The position numbers were made by a program, and so were the translations under genes. Positions 58,101 through 59,935 of a DNA stretch of 64,000 nucleotides are shown piece by piece; position 1 is the first letter of the stretch, and each line of letters opens with the position of its first letter. This stretch comes from Trachythela sp. YZ-2020 (taxonomy: Eukaryota > Cnidaria > Anthozoa > Malacalcyonacea > Clavulariidae): contig JADLSH010000231.1 in assembly GCA_016169945.1 (NCBI GenBank), forward strand, positions 620,001 through 684,000, given 5' to 3'. Below the pieces are notes generated by a model. The model ran no database searches. It saw only the letters and a program-made list of their open reading frames with translations, and was not told the origin of the DNA.

Positions 58101-58866
58101 CGATTGATTAGTTGCCGATGACTGACCCTATCGAATGCCTTAGACATATCGAGATAGATTACGTCCACTTGTTTGCCGTGATCGAGTTGTCGACCAATAT
58201 ATTCAAAAACTTCAATAAGCTGTGTGGTACATGACTTTCGAGGAATAAAACCATTTAGTGGGATTACATGCCTATTGAGGATTCCCTTTTGTAATAATTT
58301 TCCCACTATTTTCTCATTCATTCGTTCACGATAGGCCTGTGGAGATCTCCGTAGAGTTTGTCGTAACCTGAGTATCAGGCCGATTTCCCTTCCTTAAATG
58401 CGGGTGGAGGGAAGGGAAAGAAGGCCTGATACAAATCCTTACATGGCTACATGTAATGTAATGTAAGAAAGCGAAATCCGGCTCTTGAGTTTTGACCTGA
58501 TAGGTCTATCAGACAAAAATATGTAACGCGTCTTTTTGATTGCTTAATGCAATCCGTAGATTGTGGTCAACCGGGAGAATTATATGTAGTAATCCTGTGC
58601 TTTGCTTCTCTTTTTCATGTTTATCTAATAATTATATTTACTGCCAACTTTGGCATTTTAACTTTCTGGTACCAATGCATGATTCCCCGGTCCGCTAGTT
58701 TTTGCGATCTTTAAAAATACGTTTTTGCATGTTGTTATTGACGAAAAGTCCACTGTCTGGTCAAAACAATGCCATTACTCACCGAATGTTCTTTTAAAGG
58801 ATCATATTCTTCATCAGATGATCCACCTTCTGAGAAATTGAGATCAGCTAAAGGTACCTCAATCTG
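6994..58866 (-). CDS. GON4L: GON4L-like chromatin regulator, 25 exons seen, 5' end not found
   Basis: A multi-exon gene read from high to low coordinates; the exon entries give positions. All 25 exons have AG acceptors and GT donors, and every junction keeps frame, giving 1192 codons and a stop at 6994-6996. Landmarks in order: acidic N-terminal exons; RTRSRLPL; QFIPPDLTPDLYD; DDPEDSEYNF with YRTDRAVKIS; a Gln-rich helix leading into HTQLLVQ; a Myb/SANT-like block EDNLLVLGIDQYGHDW; basic KKIGKRKK; PAH-like helices (FAQSYLNNVK, EDNPTYEAFLRVL, DFPDLVCDFVGFL, FNSFFNHLKP); a 271-codon acidic exon; and SVIWTREDDKKILQLCQ with VEGRFRVL, a second SANT-like domain. This order matches my memory of GON4L/YARP proteins, nuclear transcription and cell-cycle regulators. 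No start codon was found upstream of 58866, so N-terminal exons are missing. Extra in-phase exons, especially in the 10-kb intron 13, cannot be excluded. Confidence 0.88.
7117..9370. other. Intron 24, proximal part
   Basis: No gene. The stretch 7950-8165 is an inverted copy of 54908-55130. An (ATGT/ATCT)n microsatellite lies at 9023-9063. The rest is AT-rich without recognisable structure. Confidence 0.55.
7950..8165 (+). repeat. Dispersed repeat, inverted partner at 54.9 kb
   Basis: Shared words with 54908-55130 in opposite orientation include CGCCGTAACTTTGTCAATTT and TTAAAGCTCTATAAA. Divergence is moderate, so both are old copies of an unnamed transposon. Confidence 0.75.
9376..9688. repeat. 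MITE with CAGGGTTCGTGCTA termini
   Basis: Inverted ends CAGGGTTCGTGCTA and TAGCACGAACCCTG bound 313 bp of noncoding sequence. A GGCTA word directly abuts both ends (9371-9375, 9689-9693), possibly a 5-bp target duplication. The inner sequence repeats AAGGAGT-type words. Confidence 0.75.
9719..10860. mobile_element. Long-TIR non-autonomous element with 8-bp target duplication
   Basis: Element of 1142 bp with terminal inverted repeats of about 260 bp (9719-9988 and 10597-10860), beginning GGGGTGTGACTAAAAGGAGA and ending TCTCCTTTTAGTCGTTCCC. It is flanked by TATATTTT on both sides (9711-9718, 10861-10868). An 8-bp duplication with GGG-type ends fits hAT, Merlin or P relatives; I cannot decide. 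The repeats contain multiple copies of GAGAGTTAA and a CCACGCCCAC word. No credible transposase is inside. The right 746 bp recurs at 3756-4501. Confidence 0.85.
11115..11217 (-). CDS. GON4L: GON4L-like exon 24, C-terminal SANT-like domain
   Basis: 103 nt; EDDKKILQLCQTRGLS and YQDIAQELGSKTAAQ. Joined to exon 23 it reads WTREDDKKILQLCQ, the SANT-like motif at the GON4L C-terminus. Acceptor TTGTAG, donor GTATAG. Confidence 0.92.
11412..11548. repeat. Small foldback element with a perfect central palindrome
   Basis: Outer inverted words ATTATTAGTATGACAAAATT and AATTTTGTCATGCTAATAAT surround a perfect 30-bp palindrome at 11471-11500, centred on CTGCAG. Noncoding. Confidence 0.7.
11561..11710. 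repeat. Foldback palindrome, about 70-bp arms
   Basis: The left arm from TGCGATGTTGCTCGTACAAT and the right arm ending TGTACTCGCCATCGCA are near-perfect inverted copies around a short GC-rich loop (CCCCGGCGG). A strong cruciform or hairpin candidate, next to the element at 11412-11548. Confidence 0.8.
11883..12475. repeat. 44-45-bp minisatellite, about 13 copies
   Basis: Tandem units carrying CCTTCGTCTGGTGACTAAG and TTAATAACTTCCATGC repeat at 44-45-bp spacing. Units vary by GCAAAG/GCGAAG and by one T (AAGTTG or AAGTTTG). Open frames across the array on both strands follow from the repeat. The flank at 12468-12550 is homologous to 53675-53775, so the array expanded within a dispersed transposon. 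Confidence 0.92.
12781..12860. repeat. Perfect 30-bp inverted repeat with 20-bp spacer
   Basis: 12781-12810 (begins TTGGGTAATTTTAGAAAATT) is exactly complementary to 12831-12860. A hairpin MITE or its ends. The bases between are AACCCCGAATTATGCGATGG. Apart from this and a short repeat with ATGAGAGTT words (12905-13060), intron 23 beyond the minisatellite holds nothing I recognise. Confidence 0.85.
13181..13995 (-). CDS. GON4L: GON4L-like exon 23, long acidic exon
   Basis: 815 nt, the largest exon. Starts VDDFEEVIIPDV, has a basic patch SRKCRKVKK, then a long Asp/Glu/Ser-rich disordered stretch, and ends DGKSVIWTR, the first residues of the C-terminal SANT-like domain. Acceptor TCACAG, donor GTAGAT. 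Confidence 0.88.
14090..14446. repeat. MITE-like element with GGGTTCGTACG ends
   Basis: Ends AGGGTTCGTACG and CGAACGAACCCTG are inverted. The inside is rich in CCATGACTTTCCAGG-type words, a pattern also at 44.46-44.57 kb. No clean target duplication seen. Confidence 0.65.
14460..15234. other. Intron 22, remainder
   Basis: No gene seen. It contains a short palindromic cluster of GCGTGCGATCACACGCACGC type around 14775-14830. Around 15010-15170 there is sequence similar to 37330-37520 (shared words include AATGACTTTCTG and CCTTGTGCATTGGGAATGA-like text), marking another dispersed repeat. Confidence 0.45.
15235..15286 (-). CDS. GON4L: GON4L-like exon 22
   Basis: 52 nt; HSDDFEEVELGSGSEIE, acidic. 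The split Ser codon with exon 21 and phase 0 into exon 23 both fit. Acceptor TTTCAG, donor GTCAGT. Confidence 0.8.
15590..17480 (-). mobile_element. Crypton-type (tyrosine recombinase) transposon, decayed
   Basis: The coding core is the recombinase pseudogene at 15905-17327. Both flanks carry palindromes sharing the same word: a perfect 34-bp palindrome at 15614-15647 with arms GGTCCGTATAG..., and GGTCCGTA/TACGGACC arms at 17414-17421 and 17430-17437. Cryptons lack long terminal inverted repeats, and these may be recombinase sites. Exact ends are not determined. It lies in GON4L intron 21, in the same orientation as the gene. Confidence 0.7.
15905..17327 (-). pseudogene. QRICH1/KIAA1958-like Crypton tyrosine recombinase, broken
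   Basis: Starts at ATG 17327 with an acidic N-terminus, then a SAM-like DNA-binding part (YDINVIKRYFESIYETREIE). An in-frame TAA stands after ENIPAK (17042-17040 region); the frame continues unchanged as LNVQLATFFMNVRKRNG into the catalytic part. Catalytic signatures visible: Arg in FGFRARDESTRLKWGD, HSLRKNCISRL (H-x-x-R), GHKNLKSLDSYKS with the second His/Gly-His and the Tyr nucleophile. The C-terminus changes frame near 16040: the other frame reads FKRSKAVIGESPI and ends KKRRVILSDDSDSD, the expected acidic tail. One nonsense and one frameshift make it a pseudogene. Family members are DUF3504-type recombinases common in cnidarian genomes. Confidence 0.85.
17517..17975 (-). pseudogene. LINE reverse transcriptase C-terminal fragment
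   Basis: Reads KETKLAFFRACVESILLYGS, ETWTMKKDLQDRLDGTYTRL, RVQNISWREH and RRARFAGQ, then after a frameshift near 17680, GPLNYIDCIAGDTNQ and DKDSWRRIANSISDTSA before a stop. This is the thumb/C-terminal region of endonuclease-reverse transcriptase LINEs. 5'-truncated and dead. Confidence 0.85.
18260..18351 (-). CDS. GON4L: GON4L-like exon 21
   Basis: 92 nt; LYDTVIPLLKGQQYLIEKFN then SFFNHLKPQP, a third helical PAH-type element. Acceptor CTCTAG, donor GTAAAT. Confidence 0.85.
18720..19815. repeat. Inverted repeat pair, about 65-bp arms
   Basis: 18720-18785 (AAAGTAGTGACTACCAATGA ... CCCTTTGTCCCAT) and 19748-19812 are inverted copies about 960 bp apart. They may be the ends of an old transposon. 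Between them I see no coding sequence, only words such as AGGGGAGGTGCA repeated around 19025-19330. Confidence 0.6.
19816..20703. other. Intron 20, proximal part
   Basis: No gene. Contains a short (AC)n run near 20560-20582. Nothing else recognised. Confidence 0.5.
20704..20790 (-). CDS. GON4L: GON4L-like exon 20
   Basis: 87 nt; NHFSKNSSHFQKIIKAFSTF, the matching helix of the second PAH-like repeat. Acceptor TTACAG, donor GTAAAG. Confidence 0.78.
21044..21088. repeat. Short hairpin CAGCCTGTTTCA
   Basis: Arms CAGCCTGTTTCATGCAA and TTGCGTGAAACAGGCTG are inverted around a 10-bp loop, in intron 19. Likely a minimal MITE. Confidence 0.65.
21205..21258 (-). CDS. GON4L: GON4L-like exon 19
   Basis: 54 nt; FMRNKDILKARTFLERVE, opening a second PAH-like repeat. 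The acceptor TTATAG at 21260-21259 was chosen because it keeps phase with both neighbours. Donor GTAAAG. Confidence 0.82.
21353..21451 (-). CDS. GON4L: GON4L-like exon 18, PAH-like
   Basis: 99 nt; LYKEIAVVLKDFPDLVCDFV then GFLEPHQALDAGV, typical of the second half of a PAH repeat. Acceptor ATATAG, donor GTAAGA. Confidence 0.88.
22049..22191. repeat. Foldback MITE in intron 17
   Basis: Arms of about 55 bp: AAAACGAGTCGTG and GAGGGGAATGTTGGA on the left are matched by TCCAACATTCCCGAGTGCAT and GAGACGAGTTTT on the right. The rest of intron 17 (21452-23365) shows no gene; around 21780-21850 GATTACA/GCACTG words repeat three times. Confidence 0.72.
23366..23452 (-). CDS. GON4L: GON4L-like exon 17, PAH-like helix 2
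   Basis: 87 nt; KEVKEDNPTYEAFLRVLVDS, the P-x-Y-x-x-FL signature of PAH domains. Acceptor TGTAG, donor GTAAAA. Confidence 0.87.
23453..24599. other. Intron 16
   Basis: No gene. Words such as TCCAATGGAC/GTCCATTGGA and TTCACGAAAT recur at 23980-24165, probably an old repeat. Confidence 0.45.
24600..24644 (-). CDS. GON4L: GON4L-like exon 16, start of PAH-like repeat
   Basis: 45 nt; VRAVSFAQSYLNNVK, the first helix of a PAH domain, completed by exon 17. Acceptor TTTCAG, donor GTAAAT. Confidence 0.83.
24975..25012. repeat. Interstitial CCCTAA-like tract
   Basis: A short run of CCTAACCC/CCCTAACCCTAACG words, degenerate relative to the metazoan telomere repeat. Too short to call a telomere fusion. 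Confidence 0.4.
25366..25550 (+). repeat. tRNA-like SINE copy
   Basis: Begins GGTGGCAGATGCGGTTAGCG, has a B-box-like GGTCGAGG about 45 bp on, then GGTTGGTTCTCTACTG and TTTTCTCCGGGTCCTCTGGT. An independent copy lies at 34425-34583 on the other strand. Structure fits a tRNA-derived SINE; the assignment to a named family is not possible here. Confidence 0.65.
25640..25836. repeat. Tc1/mariner-type MITE
   Basis: Ends CCGTAATCTCTCTAATGAGC and CTTATTAGAGAGATTACGG are inverted and flanked by TA on each side (25638-25639, 25837-25838). Internal C-runs and G-runs (CCCCC near both ends). Lies 36 bp from the exon 15 donor. Confidence 0.82.
25873..26173 (-). CDS. GON4L: GON4L-like exon 15
   Basis: 301 nt; polar, Ser/Thr/Asn-rich, ending in acidic NPENLRTDTSEDIK. 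Probably a disordered linker. Acceptor TTTTAG, donor GTGATA. A Mariner-type MITE ends 36 nt beyond the donor. Confidence 0.75.
26585..26730 (-). CDS. GON4L: GON4L-like exon 14
   Basis: 146 nt; KIPAIILIGPRDIETT and low-complexity polar sequence. It follows a 10-kb intron. Acceptor TCGTAG, donor GTAATA. Confidence 0.72.
26731..29265. other. Intron 13, first part
   Basis: No host exon seen. Degenerate direct repeats lie at 27539-27650 and 28570-28680 (shared word ACCTTGGTGG/CCAAGGACC and a TATTCAGTAA-AGTAG segment). A foldback pair is listed at 27860-28440. Confidence 0.5.
27860..28440. repeat. Foldback element with TTGAAGGGTTTTG ends
   Basis: 27863-27955 (TTGAAGGGTTTTGCAGCTGG ...) and 28325-28435 are inverted copies sharing AATTTCGAGC, AAAACTATA and GGAGCAG words. 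A related fragment is at 50165-50240. Confidence 0.7.
29266..30290 (+). pseudogene. Retrotransposon gag-like remnant with SAP-type motif
   Basis: From ATG 29266 the translation reads MPPVRRQRVTTRQRAENAIQ, then a SAP-like motif split by frameshifts: ANELRQQCFRQR and, in another frame, NTLIARLQQHA. Further fragments: LTQIQSIVAR, NAARAAVQAMASAPLPVP, TLENSIIKVKPSTQCTTNI, and PIFVAKVEDFLAGHPEPTLV. SAP-containing gag-like proteins of DIRS- or Ty3-type elements in cnidarians share this order, as I recall. At least five frame changes or stops occur, and no reverse transcriptase follows, so this is a 3'-truncated ruin inside GON4L intron 13. It is more GC-rich than its surroundings. Confidence 0.65.
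30341..31463. other. Intron 13, middle part
   Basis: No gene. A 43-bp tandem duplication at about 31094-31170 repeats AAAAATTCGACATGGAGCTC followed by CCCTATATTTTAATATG, and then begins an inverted GGGGGAGCTCC word. Confidence 0.55.
31473..32056. mobile_element. MULE-type MITE with 9-bp target duplication
   Basis: Inverted ends of about 97 bp begin TAGCCTGCGTAGCAGACGGT and end CCGTCTGCCTCGCAGGCTA. The identical 9-bp GGGGAAAGT flanks both sides (31464-31472, 32057-32065). A 9-bp duplication with long imperfect inverted repeats fits Mutator-like elements. No transposase inside. Confidence 0.85.
32066..34424. other. Intron 13, distal part
   Basis: No gene seen. A 25-bp tandem doublet at 33479-33528 repeats GGTAAAAGGGCCAAGACGAT. 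Otherwise unstructured AT-rich sequence. Confidence 0.5.
34425..34583 (-). repeat. tRNA-like SINE copy
   Basis: The reverse strand reads GGTGGCAGATGCGGTTAGCG, CAGGTCGAGAGCAGGG, then TTGGTTGGTTCTCTCCTGTG and TTTTTCTCC. Same family as 25366-25550, with a better A-box-like and B-box-like spacing. Confidence 0.65.
34676..34815. repeat. Foldback repeat, CTTCGGGTCTTTAAGATC arms
   Basis: Left arm AGCTTCGGGTCTTTAAGATC with ACCTGAAAAACTCAACAAG and right arm CTTGTTGAGGTTTTCAGGTA with GATCTTAAAGACCCGAAGCT. The middle has GCCCTTCGTCCAAACGTCAA, related to the family at 12.47 and 53.68 kb. Confidence 0.75.
34820..36812. other. Intron 13, final part
   Basis: No exon or transposon recognised. AT-rich, with several short TGATAACA- and CATCATCATC-like words but no repeat structure I can support. 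Confidence 0.45.
36813..36952 (-). CDS. GON4L: GON4L-like exon 13
   Basis: 140 nt; MEERQRPILPAPNEEGVSPA then a basic tail KKIGKRKKNSKD that could be a nuclear localisation signal. The Met is internal, since the frame enters through a split Ala codon. Acceptor TTCTAG, donor GTAAGT. Confidence 0.87.
37689..37853. repeat. 33-bp minisatellite, 5 copies
   Basis: Unit AGGGGTCAATAGGGAGCTTT plus AAGATAGCCAACC repeats at 33-bp spacing with AAGATAG/AGGATAG variation. The period is a multiple of 3, so a minus-strand frame stays open by chance. It is followed by an inverted segment pair (37853-37910 and 38103-38165, shared GATAGCCGAC and GACTGGGTCGAGTG/CTGGGTCGAGTC). Confidence 0.9.
38170..39304. other. 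Intron 12, middle part
   Basis: No gene. A short direct duplication with ACATACAGCAACCTCTGT lies at 38545-38600. Nothing else recognised. Confidence 0.45.
39305..40562 (-). mobile_element. Repeat element with direct terminal repeats, copy A
   Basis: Inverted relative of the sequence at 60340-63244. It contains two direct copies of a block with ATATAAAACCGTATTTATAA, CACAATTCAAACAAAACAT and AGACTCATATTATGACAAAC (39325-39420 and 40122-40220), flanking an inner part shared with 62111-62828. LTR-like layout without coding capacity. Its end lies about 45 bp from the exon 12 donor. Confidence 0.72.
40607..41028 (-). CDS. GON4L: GON4L-like exon 12, Myb/SANT-like block
   Basis: 422 nt. A Ser-rich start is followed by PEEVVKIVMSSPIF and then SEDNLLVLGIDQYGHDW, LPVKTLNQIKIRRKNL and AQDNVMKQYKSTGKMPRLP, closely patterned on the GON4L central Myb-like segment. 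Acceptor TTTTAG, donor GTATGG. A transposon-like repeat begins about 45 nt past the donor. Confidence 0.93.
41150..41240 (-). repeat. Solo Penelope-like end with hammerhead-like stem
   Basis: The minus strand reads GAACTTGAAAATGATGTAAG, then ATGACATCGAAACGTCGTTC. It matches the terminal repeats of the element at 45462-46436. GATGT pairs with ACATC and is followed by GAAA. Confidence 0.55.
41657..41859 (-). CDS. GON4L: GON4L-like exon 11
   Basis: 203 nt; begins HTQLLVQVTLLCKEHTDLSF, matching the HVQLLTQ region of GON4L proteins, then a helical LLQDMIRLND stretch. Acceptor TTAAAG, donor GTAATT. Confidence 0.88.
41860..42813. other. Intron 10
   Basis: No gene. TTTAGGCCAA is repeated near 42027-42050. 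Nothing else supportable. Confidence 0.45.
42814..42916 (-). CDS. GON4L: GON4L-like exon 10
   Basis: 103 nt; ends GMTLQQRQCLIAQLQK, the Gln-rich helix before the HTQLL segment of exon 11. Acceptor TGTAG, donor GTAAAT. Confidence 0.85.
42917..44589. other. Intron 9
   Basis: No gene. 43780-43945 is a dispersed repeat shared in direct orientation with 50302-50525 (CGAATTTAGCGGCGG, ATACTGAAATTCACG, GATTTTGAGCAACT). 43975-44130 looks like a LINE or repeat tail (TACAATTTATTTAAAGTGGTC). 44460-44570 repeats CAAGGACTTTCCAGG words. Confidence 0.5.
44590..44630 (-). CDS. GON4L: GON4L-like exon 9
   Basis: 41-nt small exon; FGDEIAMADTDRL plus two bases. Acceptor TGTAG, donor GTAAGT. Confidence 0.75.
45462..46436. 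mobile_element. Penelope-like element fragment with inverted termini
   Basis: Terminal inverted repeats of about 95 bp (45462-45560 and 46329-46436) share GCGATAATAATAATATAT, TTTAAAGAA and TTCAAGTTCGAATGGTTAGT. Inside, on the minus strand, is a reverse transcriptase remnant. The inverted arrangement around a truncated RT is common in Penelope-like elements. Lies in GON4L intron 8. Confidence 0.75.
45774..46330 (-). pseudogene. Penelope-like reverse transcriptase fragment
   Basis: Reads GVAMGSPLGPLLANI (RT motif) and KRYVDDT (catalytic YVDD), then a stop and frameshift; continues FQATLNDVHPSIQFTMEIAE, LRFLGMEVVEKGTRIET, and in a third frame VYQKPTDTGLLLHYQSHADM with RYKRSLLRTL. The order matches Penelope-like RTs. 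5'-truncated, at least two frameshifts, no GIY-YIG endonuclease seen. Confidence 0.85.
46437..47202. other. Intron 8, remainder
   Basis: No gene or repeat recognised; AT-rich. Confidence 0.45.
47203..47243 (-). CDS. GON4L: GON4L-like exon 8
   Basis: 41-nt small exon; KELTELFEQFLAE, matching the helix that follows the RAVKI block. Acceptor TTTAG, donor GTAAGA. Confidence 0.85.
47589..48420. repeat. 25-bp satellite array, about 33 copies
   Basis: The unit is AATGGCCAATGAAGTGTAAT plus TTGAA, with recurrent variants AATAAAG for AATGAAG, GAACATGG for GAAAATGG, and GGTC for GGCC. One unit near 47810-47830 is 3 bp short. Variants recur in interspersed order, suggesting unequal exchange or gene conversion. 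Because 25 is not a multiple of 3 and the unit has no minus-strand stop, all three minus frames are open over long stretches; these are not genes. It fills most of GON4L intron 7, starting 125 nt from the exon 7 donor. Confidence 0.97.
48545..48652 (-). CDS. GON4L: GON4L-like exon 7
   Basis: 108 nt; GTDTDDPEDSEYNFMAE and EEYRTDRAVKIS, the most recognisable GON4L block. Acceptor ATACAG, donor GTAAGC. Its downstream intron begins only 125 nt before a 25-bp satellite. Confidence 0.9.
48653..49690. other. Intron 6
   Basis: No gene. A (TA)n run at about 48680-48696. Otherwise nothing recognised. Confidence 0.5.
49691..49807 (-). CDS. GON4L: GON4L-like exon 6
   Basis: 117 nt; QFIPPDLTPDLYD then DDIDWQKWLFGLN. 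Continues in frame from exon 5 through a split Ala codon. Acceptor TAACAG, donor GTAAAG. Confidence 0.85.
49808..51489. other. Intron 5 with simple repeats
   Basis: A (CCCG)n tract at 49866-49890, a (TA)n tract at 49952-49978, and a G-rich run of GGGGAATGGGGACGGGGAAT type at 50548-50610. A tandem doublet at 50922-50982 repeats ATTCAGCCATATAAATACTG. 50165-50240 and 50302-50525 belong to the families at 27.9/28.4 kb and 43.8 kb. No gene. Confidence 0.6.
51490..51574 (-). CDS. GON4L: GON4L-like exon 5
   Basis: 85 nt; includes IATRTRSRLPLTDTSLESIE, resembling a conserved RTRSK-PL block in GON4L. Acceptor TTTTAG, donor GTAGAG. Confidence 0.8.
52077..52138 (-). CDS. GON4L: GON4L-like exon 4
   Basis: 62 nt; QEELTSPFKVPLPLSKSTEK. 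Acceptor CTCAG, donor GTAAGA. Confidence 0.75.
52174..52577. repeat. MITE-like element in intron 3
   Basis: Ends TTATATAAGTATAGAGAT and ATCTCTATACTTATATATAA are inverted. It sits 36 bp upstream of the exon 4 acceptor on the minus strand. Noncoding. Confidence 0.6.
52606..52713. repeat. Hairpin MITE, GTACGATTTTTATT arms
   Basis: GTACGATTTTTATTATTTGC with TTGTGAAGG on the left is mirrored by CCTTCACAACTCGTAAATAA and AAATCGTAC on the right, around ACTCGTTCGCTGCGCTCACT. Confidence 0.75.
53104..53228 (-). CDS. GON4L: GON4L-like exon 3
   Basis: 125 nt; basic patch EPLRRTSRAKRRLS then acidic EDSHKDEDTS. Starts with one base of a split Ser, ends with one base of a split Gly. Donor GTACAT. Confidence 0.72.
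53470..53663. repeat. hAT-type MITE with 8-bp target duplication
   Basis: Ends CATAGGCGGATCTA and GGATCCGCCCCTG are inverted; the identical CTTCCAGA flanks both (53462-53469, 53664-53671). It contains GTGCAGGGGGCTGCGCACCC. It is inserted into a sequence homologous to 12468-12550, so it is the younger insertion. Confidence 0.85.
53672..53775. repeat. Dispersed repeat related to the 12.5-kb minisatellite flank
   Basis: Shared words with 12468-12550: AATGTCGAAGTTCTTGTTAT, CCTCAAGCA and ATCGTTTATCG. Also related to the middle of the 34.7-kb foldback. Confidence 0.7.
54489..54546. repeat. Short hairpin, TAGCCTGT ends
   Basis: Arms TAGCCTGTGAACAGACTG and GAGACAGGCTA enclose CTCTCGATCGCACGAGAG. 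The ends resemble those of the MULE-type MITE at 31473. Confidence 0.55.
54650..55870. repeat. CAACAAGTTG-rich region with dispersed repeats
   Basis: 54660-54770 and 55660-55800 are rich in ACAACTTGT/ACAAGTTGT words, also found at 6.6-6.9 kb. 54908-55130 is the inverted partner of 7950-8165. No gene. Confidence 0.55.
55877..56402. mobile_element. Non-autonomous DNA element with about 130-bp inverted ends
   Basis: Left end (AAGGATTGTCCAAGGC, GCGGGTCCCCTTA, GGTAAAACTTCCGAGGGCGC) and right end (GCGCCCTCGGAAGTTTTACC, TAAGGGGACCCGC, ATTGACAATCCCT) are inverted, diverged copies. GC-rich ends, AT-rich middle, no coding region. Target duplication not clear. Confidence 0.72.
56581..56624 (-). CDS. 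GON4L: GON4L-like exon 2
   Basis: 44 nt; DGSEDDSESCFSNT followed by two bases of a split Ser codon. Acceptor CTGCAG, donor GTATTC (weak). Confidence 0.65.
56757..58325 (-). mobile_element. 5'-truncated CR1/L2-like LINE
   Basis: Contains a long reverse transcriptase frame followed by a short 3' UTR and a tail of ATTAAA-like units (plus strand TTTTAATTTTAATTTTA at 56760-56780). The 5' side breaks abruptly near 58325, next to a hairpin at 58372-58432. Inserted in GON4L intron 1, same strand as the gene. Confidence 0.85.
56954..58321 (-). CDS. LINE reverse transcriptase, N-terminally truncated
   Basis: 455 codons open without interruption from the first Met at 58321. RT motifs: YLDMSKAFDRV (residues 56-66), GVPQGSILGPLLYLL (114-128), and catalytic FADD (145-148) followed by TKLYK. 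Downstream are the thumb region ERDLGVWTSSNLTWSKQV and the usual C-terminal RVQRRASKYI and WNALPHHLR blocks. The endonuclease domain and the first RT motifs are missing, as expected for 5' truncation. The intact frame points to a recent insertion. Clade (CR1, L2 or Rex1-like) is uncertain. Confidence 0.88.
   Translation of the reverse strand: MNEKIVGKLLQKGILNRHVIPLNGFIPRKSCTTQLIEVFEYIGRQLDHGKQVDVIYLDMSKAFDRVSHRQLINRLRDFGFGGNLLSWFRSYLEDRRQQTTVLGETSSPLSVTSGVPQGSILGPLLYLLYQNNLSDAVNESNIATFADDTKLYKVIDSNSDASAMDNDLQNFQIYSTNANLLLNPDKCKVLRYTRKYNRVEHPYKLQNNILESTDSERDLGVWTSSNLTWSKQVLSQCAKASKSLGFIRRCTIKIKNPSIRRTLYLSLVRSHFAYSSQVWAPQSVELIKRTERVQRRASKYIMDLPFLCDITYKHRLLSLNLLPLCYWHEFLDLMLFFKSNHDIVNLNSDILPIPQRSNRPTRSATPNSLNFIVPKCKTSTYQKSFLLRTTRVWNALPHHLRCKDIEMNEFRRCLYAHYKMALEYVFNVDEPRTWKSVCVKCNVARDLTKPISCCF
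58372..58432. repeat. Hairpin, GTATCAGGCC arms
   Basis: GTATCAGGCCGATTTCCCTT pairs with AAGGGAAAGAAGGCCTGATAC across a short TTAAATGCGGGT loop. It lies at the broken 5' end of the LINE. Confidence 0.7.
58783..58866 (-). CDS. GON4L: GON4L-like exon 1 (first visible)
   Basis: 28 codons, phase 0 at both ends, acceptor AACAG (or a second AG three bases on), donor GTGAGT. Acidic: includes EGGSSDEEYDPLKEHS. No initiator Met, so it is an internal exon. Confidence 0.75.
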
Positions 58867-58971
58867 CTGTTAACAAAATAAACACATATTAATAAGGCAC
58901 ATTTATAAAGTCCTATTGAGCATTCCAATTTGTTGTGAAAACGAAACTAATCCTAGCTTATTTACTGTGAA

Positions 58972-59329
58972 GCAAATTTATAGACAATATAAATTTAAGT
59001 TAATGAGACAACGCGTTGAAGCTAGTATGTTAAGCAAGATATCAGATAAGTTTCTGTCTCAAAGGCGGTGATTCCTTCCGTCCTGGCCTCAAGGAATGCA
59101 TTGTTTAGTTTTACTTATTGACAGATAGTTCAAAGATCATTTTCATCATTGGGCATGCTTTCACGTGAGCAGCCCTGGATATTGCATGCTAACGCTTCCT
59201 ACTAACAAATTGACCAATCATAACGCGCAATATAATACAAGTTAATTAGCGCATAACTTGCAGGATGCTAACAAGATCATATCATTTATACTGAGCGCTT
59301 CGCTTACTAAAGTTATTGAAATAATTTTC
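58972..59329 (+). repeat. Fragment of the 60-63-kb element, copy B
   Basis: Nearly identical to 62119-62476 (AGCAAATTTATAGACAATAT, GACAACGCGTTGAAGC, TCAAAGGCGGTGATTCCTTC), same orientation, and inverted to 39800-40115. High identity suggests recent copying or conversion. Confidence 0.85.
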
Positions 59330-59339
59330 AACATGAAAG

Positions 59340-59935
59340 TTTACCGTTTATGCACGCGAACTGCTTTGGACGGCGATGGTATGATGCGGCGGTGCGCGAT
59401 CTAACGATGGACATATTATCGTGTATATACAACAACAGGCAGTGTGGACAGCGACGACGCAGTTAGTCAAACAGAACTCAACGGCAACGCGAAGCAAGTA
59501 CCGGCATCCATTCCTCTCATGAACAAAGAAATATATCAGTTTAAATACGTATAAGTTAGTCCTACGCAACGGAACAGCTGCGTCGGCATTAGAATAGAAA
59601 GAAACGCTACTTACTCAAGTTACGAAACGAATTTTCAAGAATGAAAGTCTACTGATTATGCACGCGAACTGCTTTGGACAGCGATTTCAGATGGTACATA
59701 TTACCGTATATATGCAACAACGGGTGTATCGCGAGCGACGACGCAGTTAGTCAAACAGAACTCAACGACAACGCGGAGCAATTAAGTACCGCCGCCGCCG
59801 GGGCATCTATTCCTCTAATGAACAAAGAAATATATCAGTTTAAATACGGATATAGCTGGTCCTACGCAACTGAGTGGCTGCGGCGGCATTATAACAGAAA
59901 GGACCGCTACGACTTGATGTGTATATCATAGAACA
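59340..59935. repeat. Tandem duplication of about 300 bp
   Basis: 59344-59560 and 59640-59860 share GCACGCGAACTGCTTTGGAC, GACGACGCAGTTAGTCAAAC and AACAAAGAAATATATCAGTT. The second copy holds an 85-codon plus-strand frame (59674-59931) containing IPLMNKEIYQFKYGYSWSYA. Whether that frame was ever coding is unclear; it resembles nothing I recognise. Confidence 0.7.
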
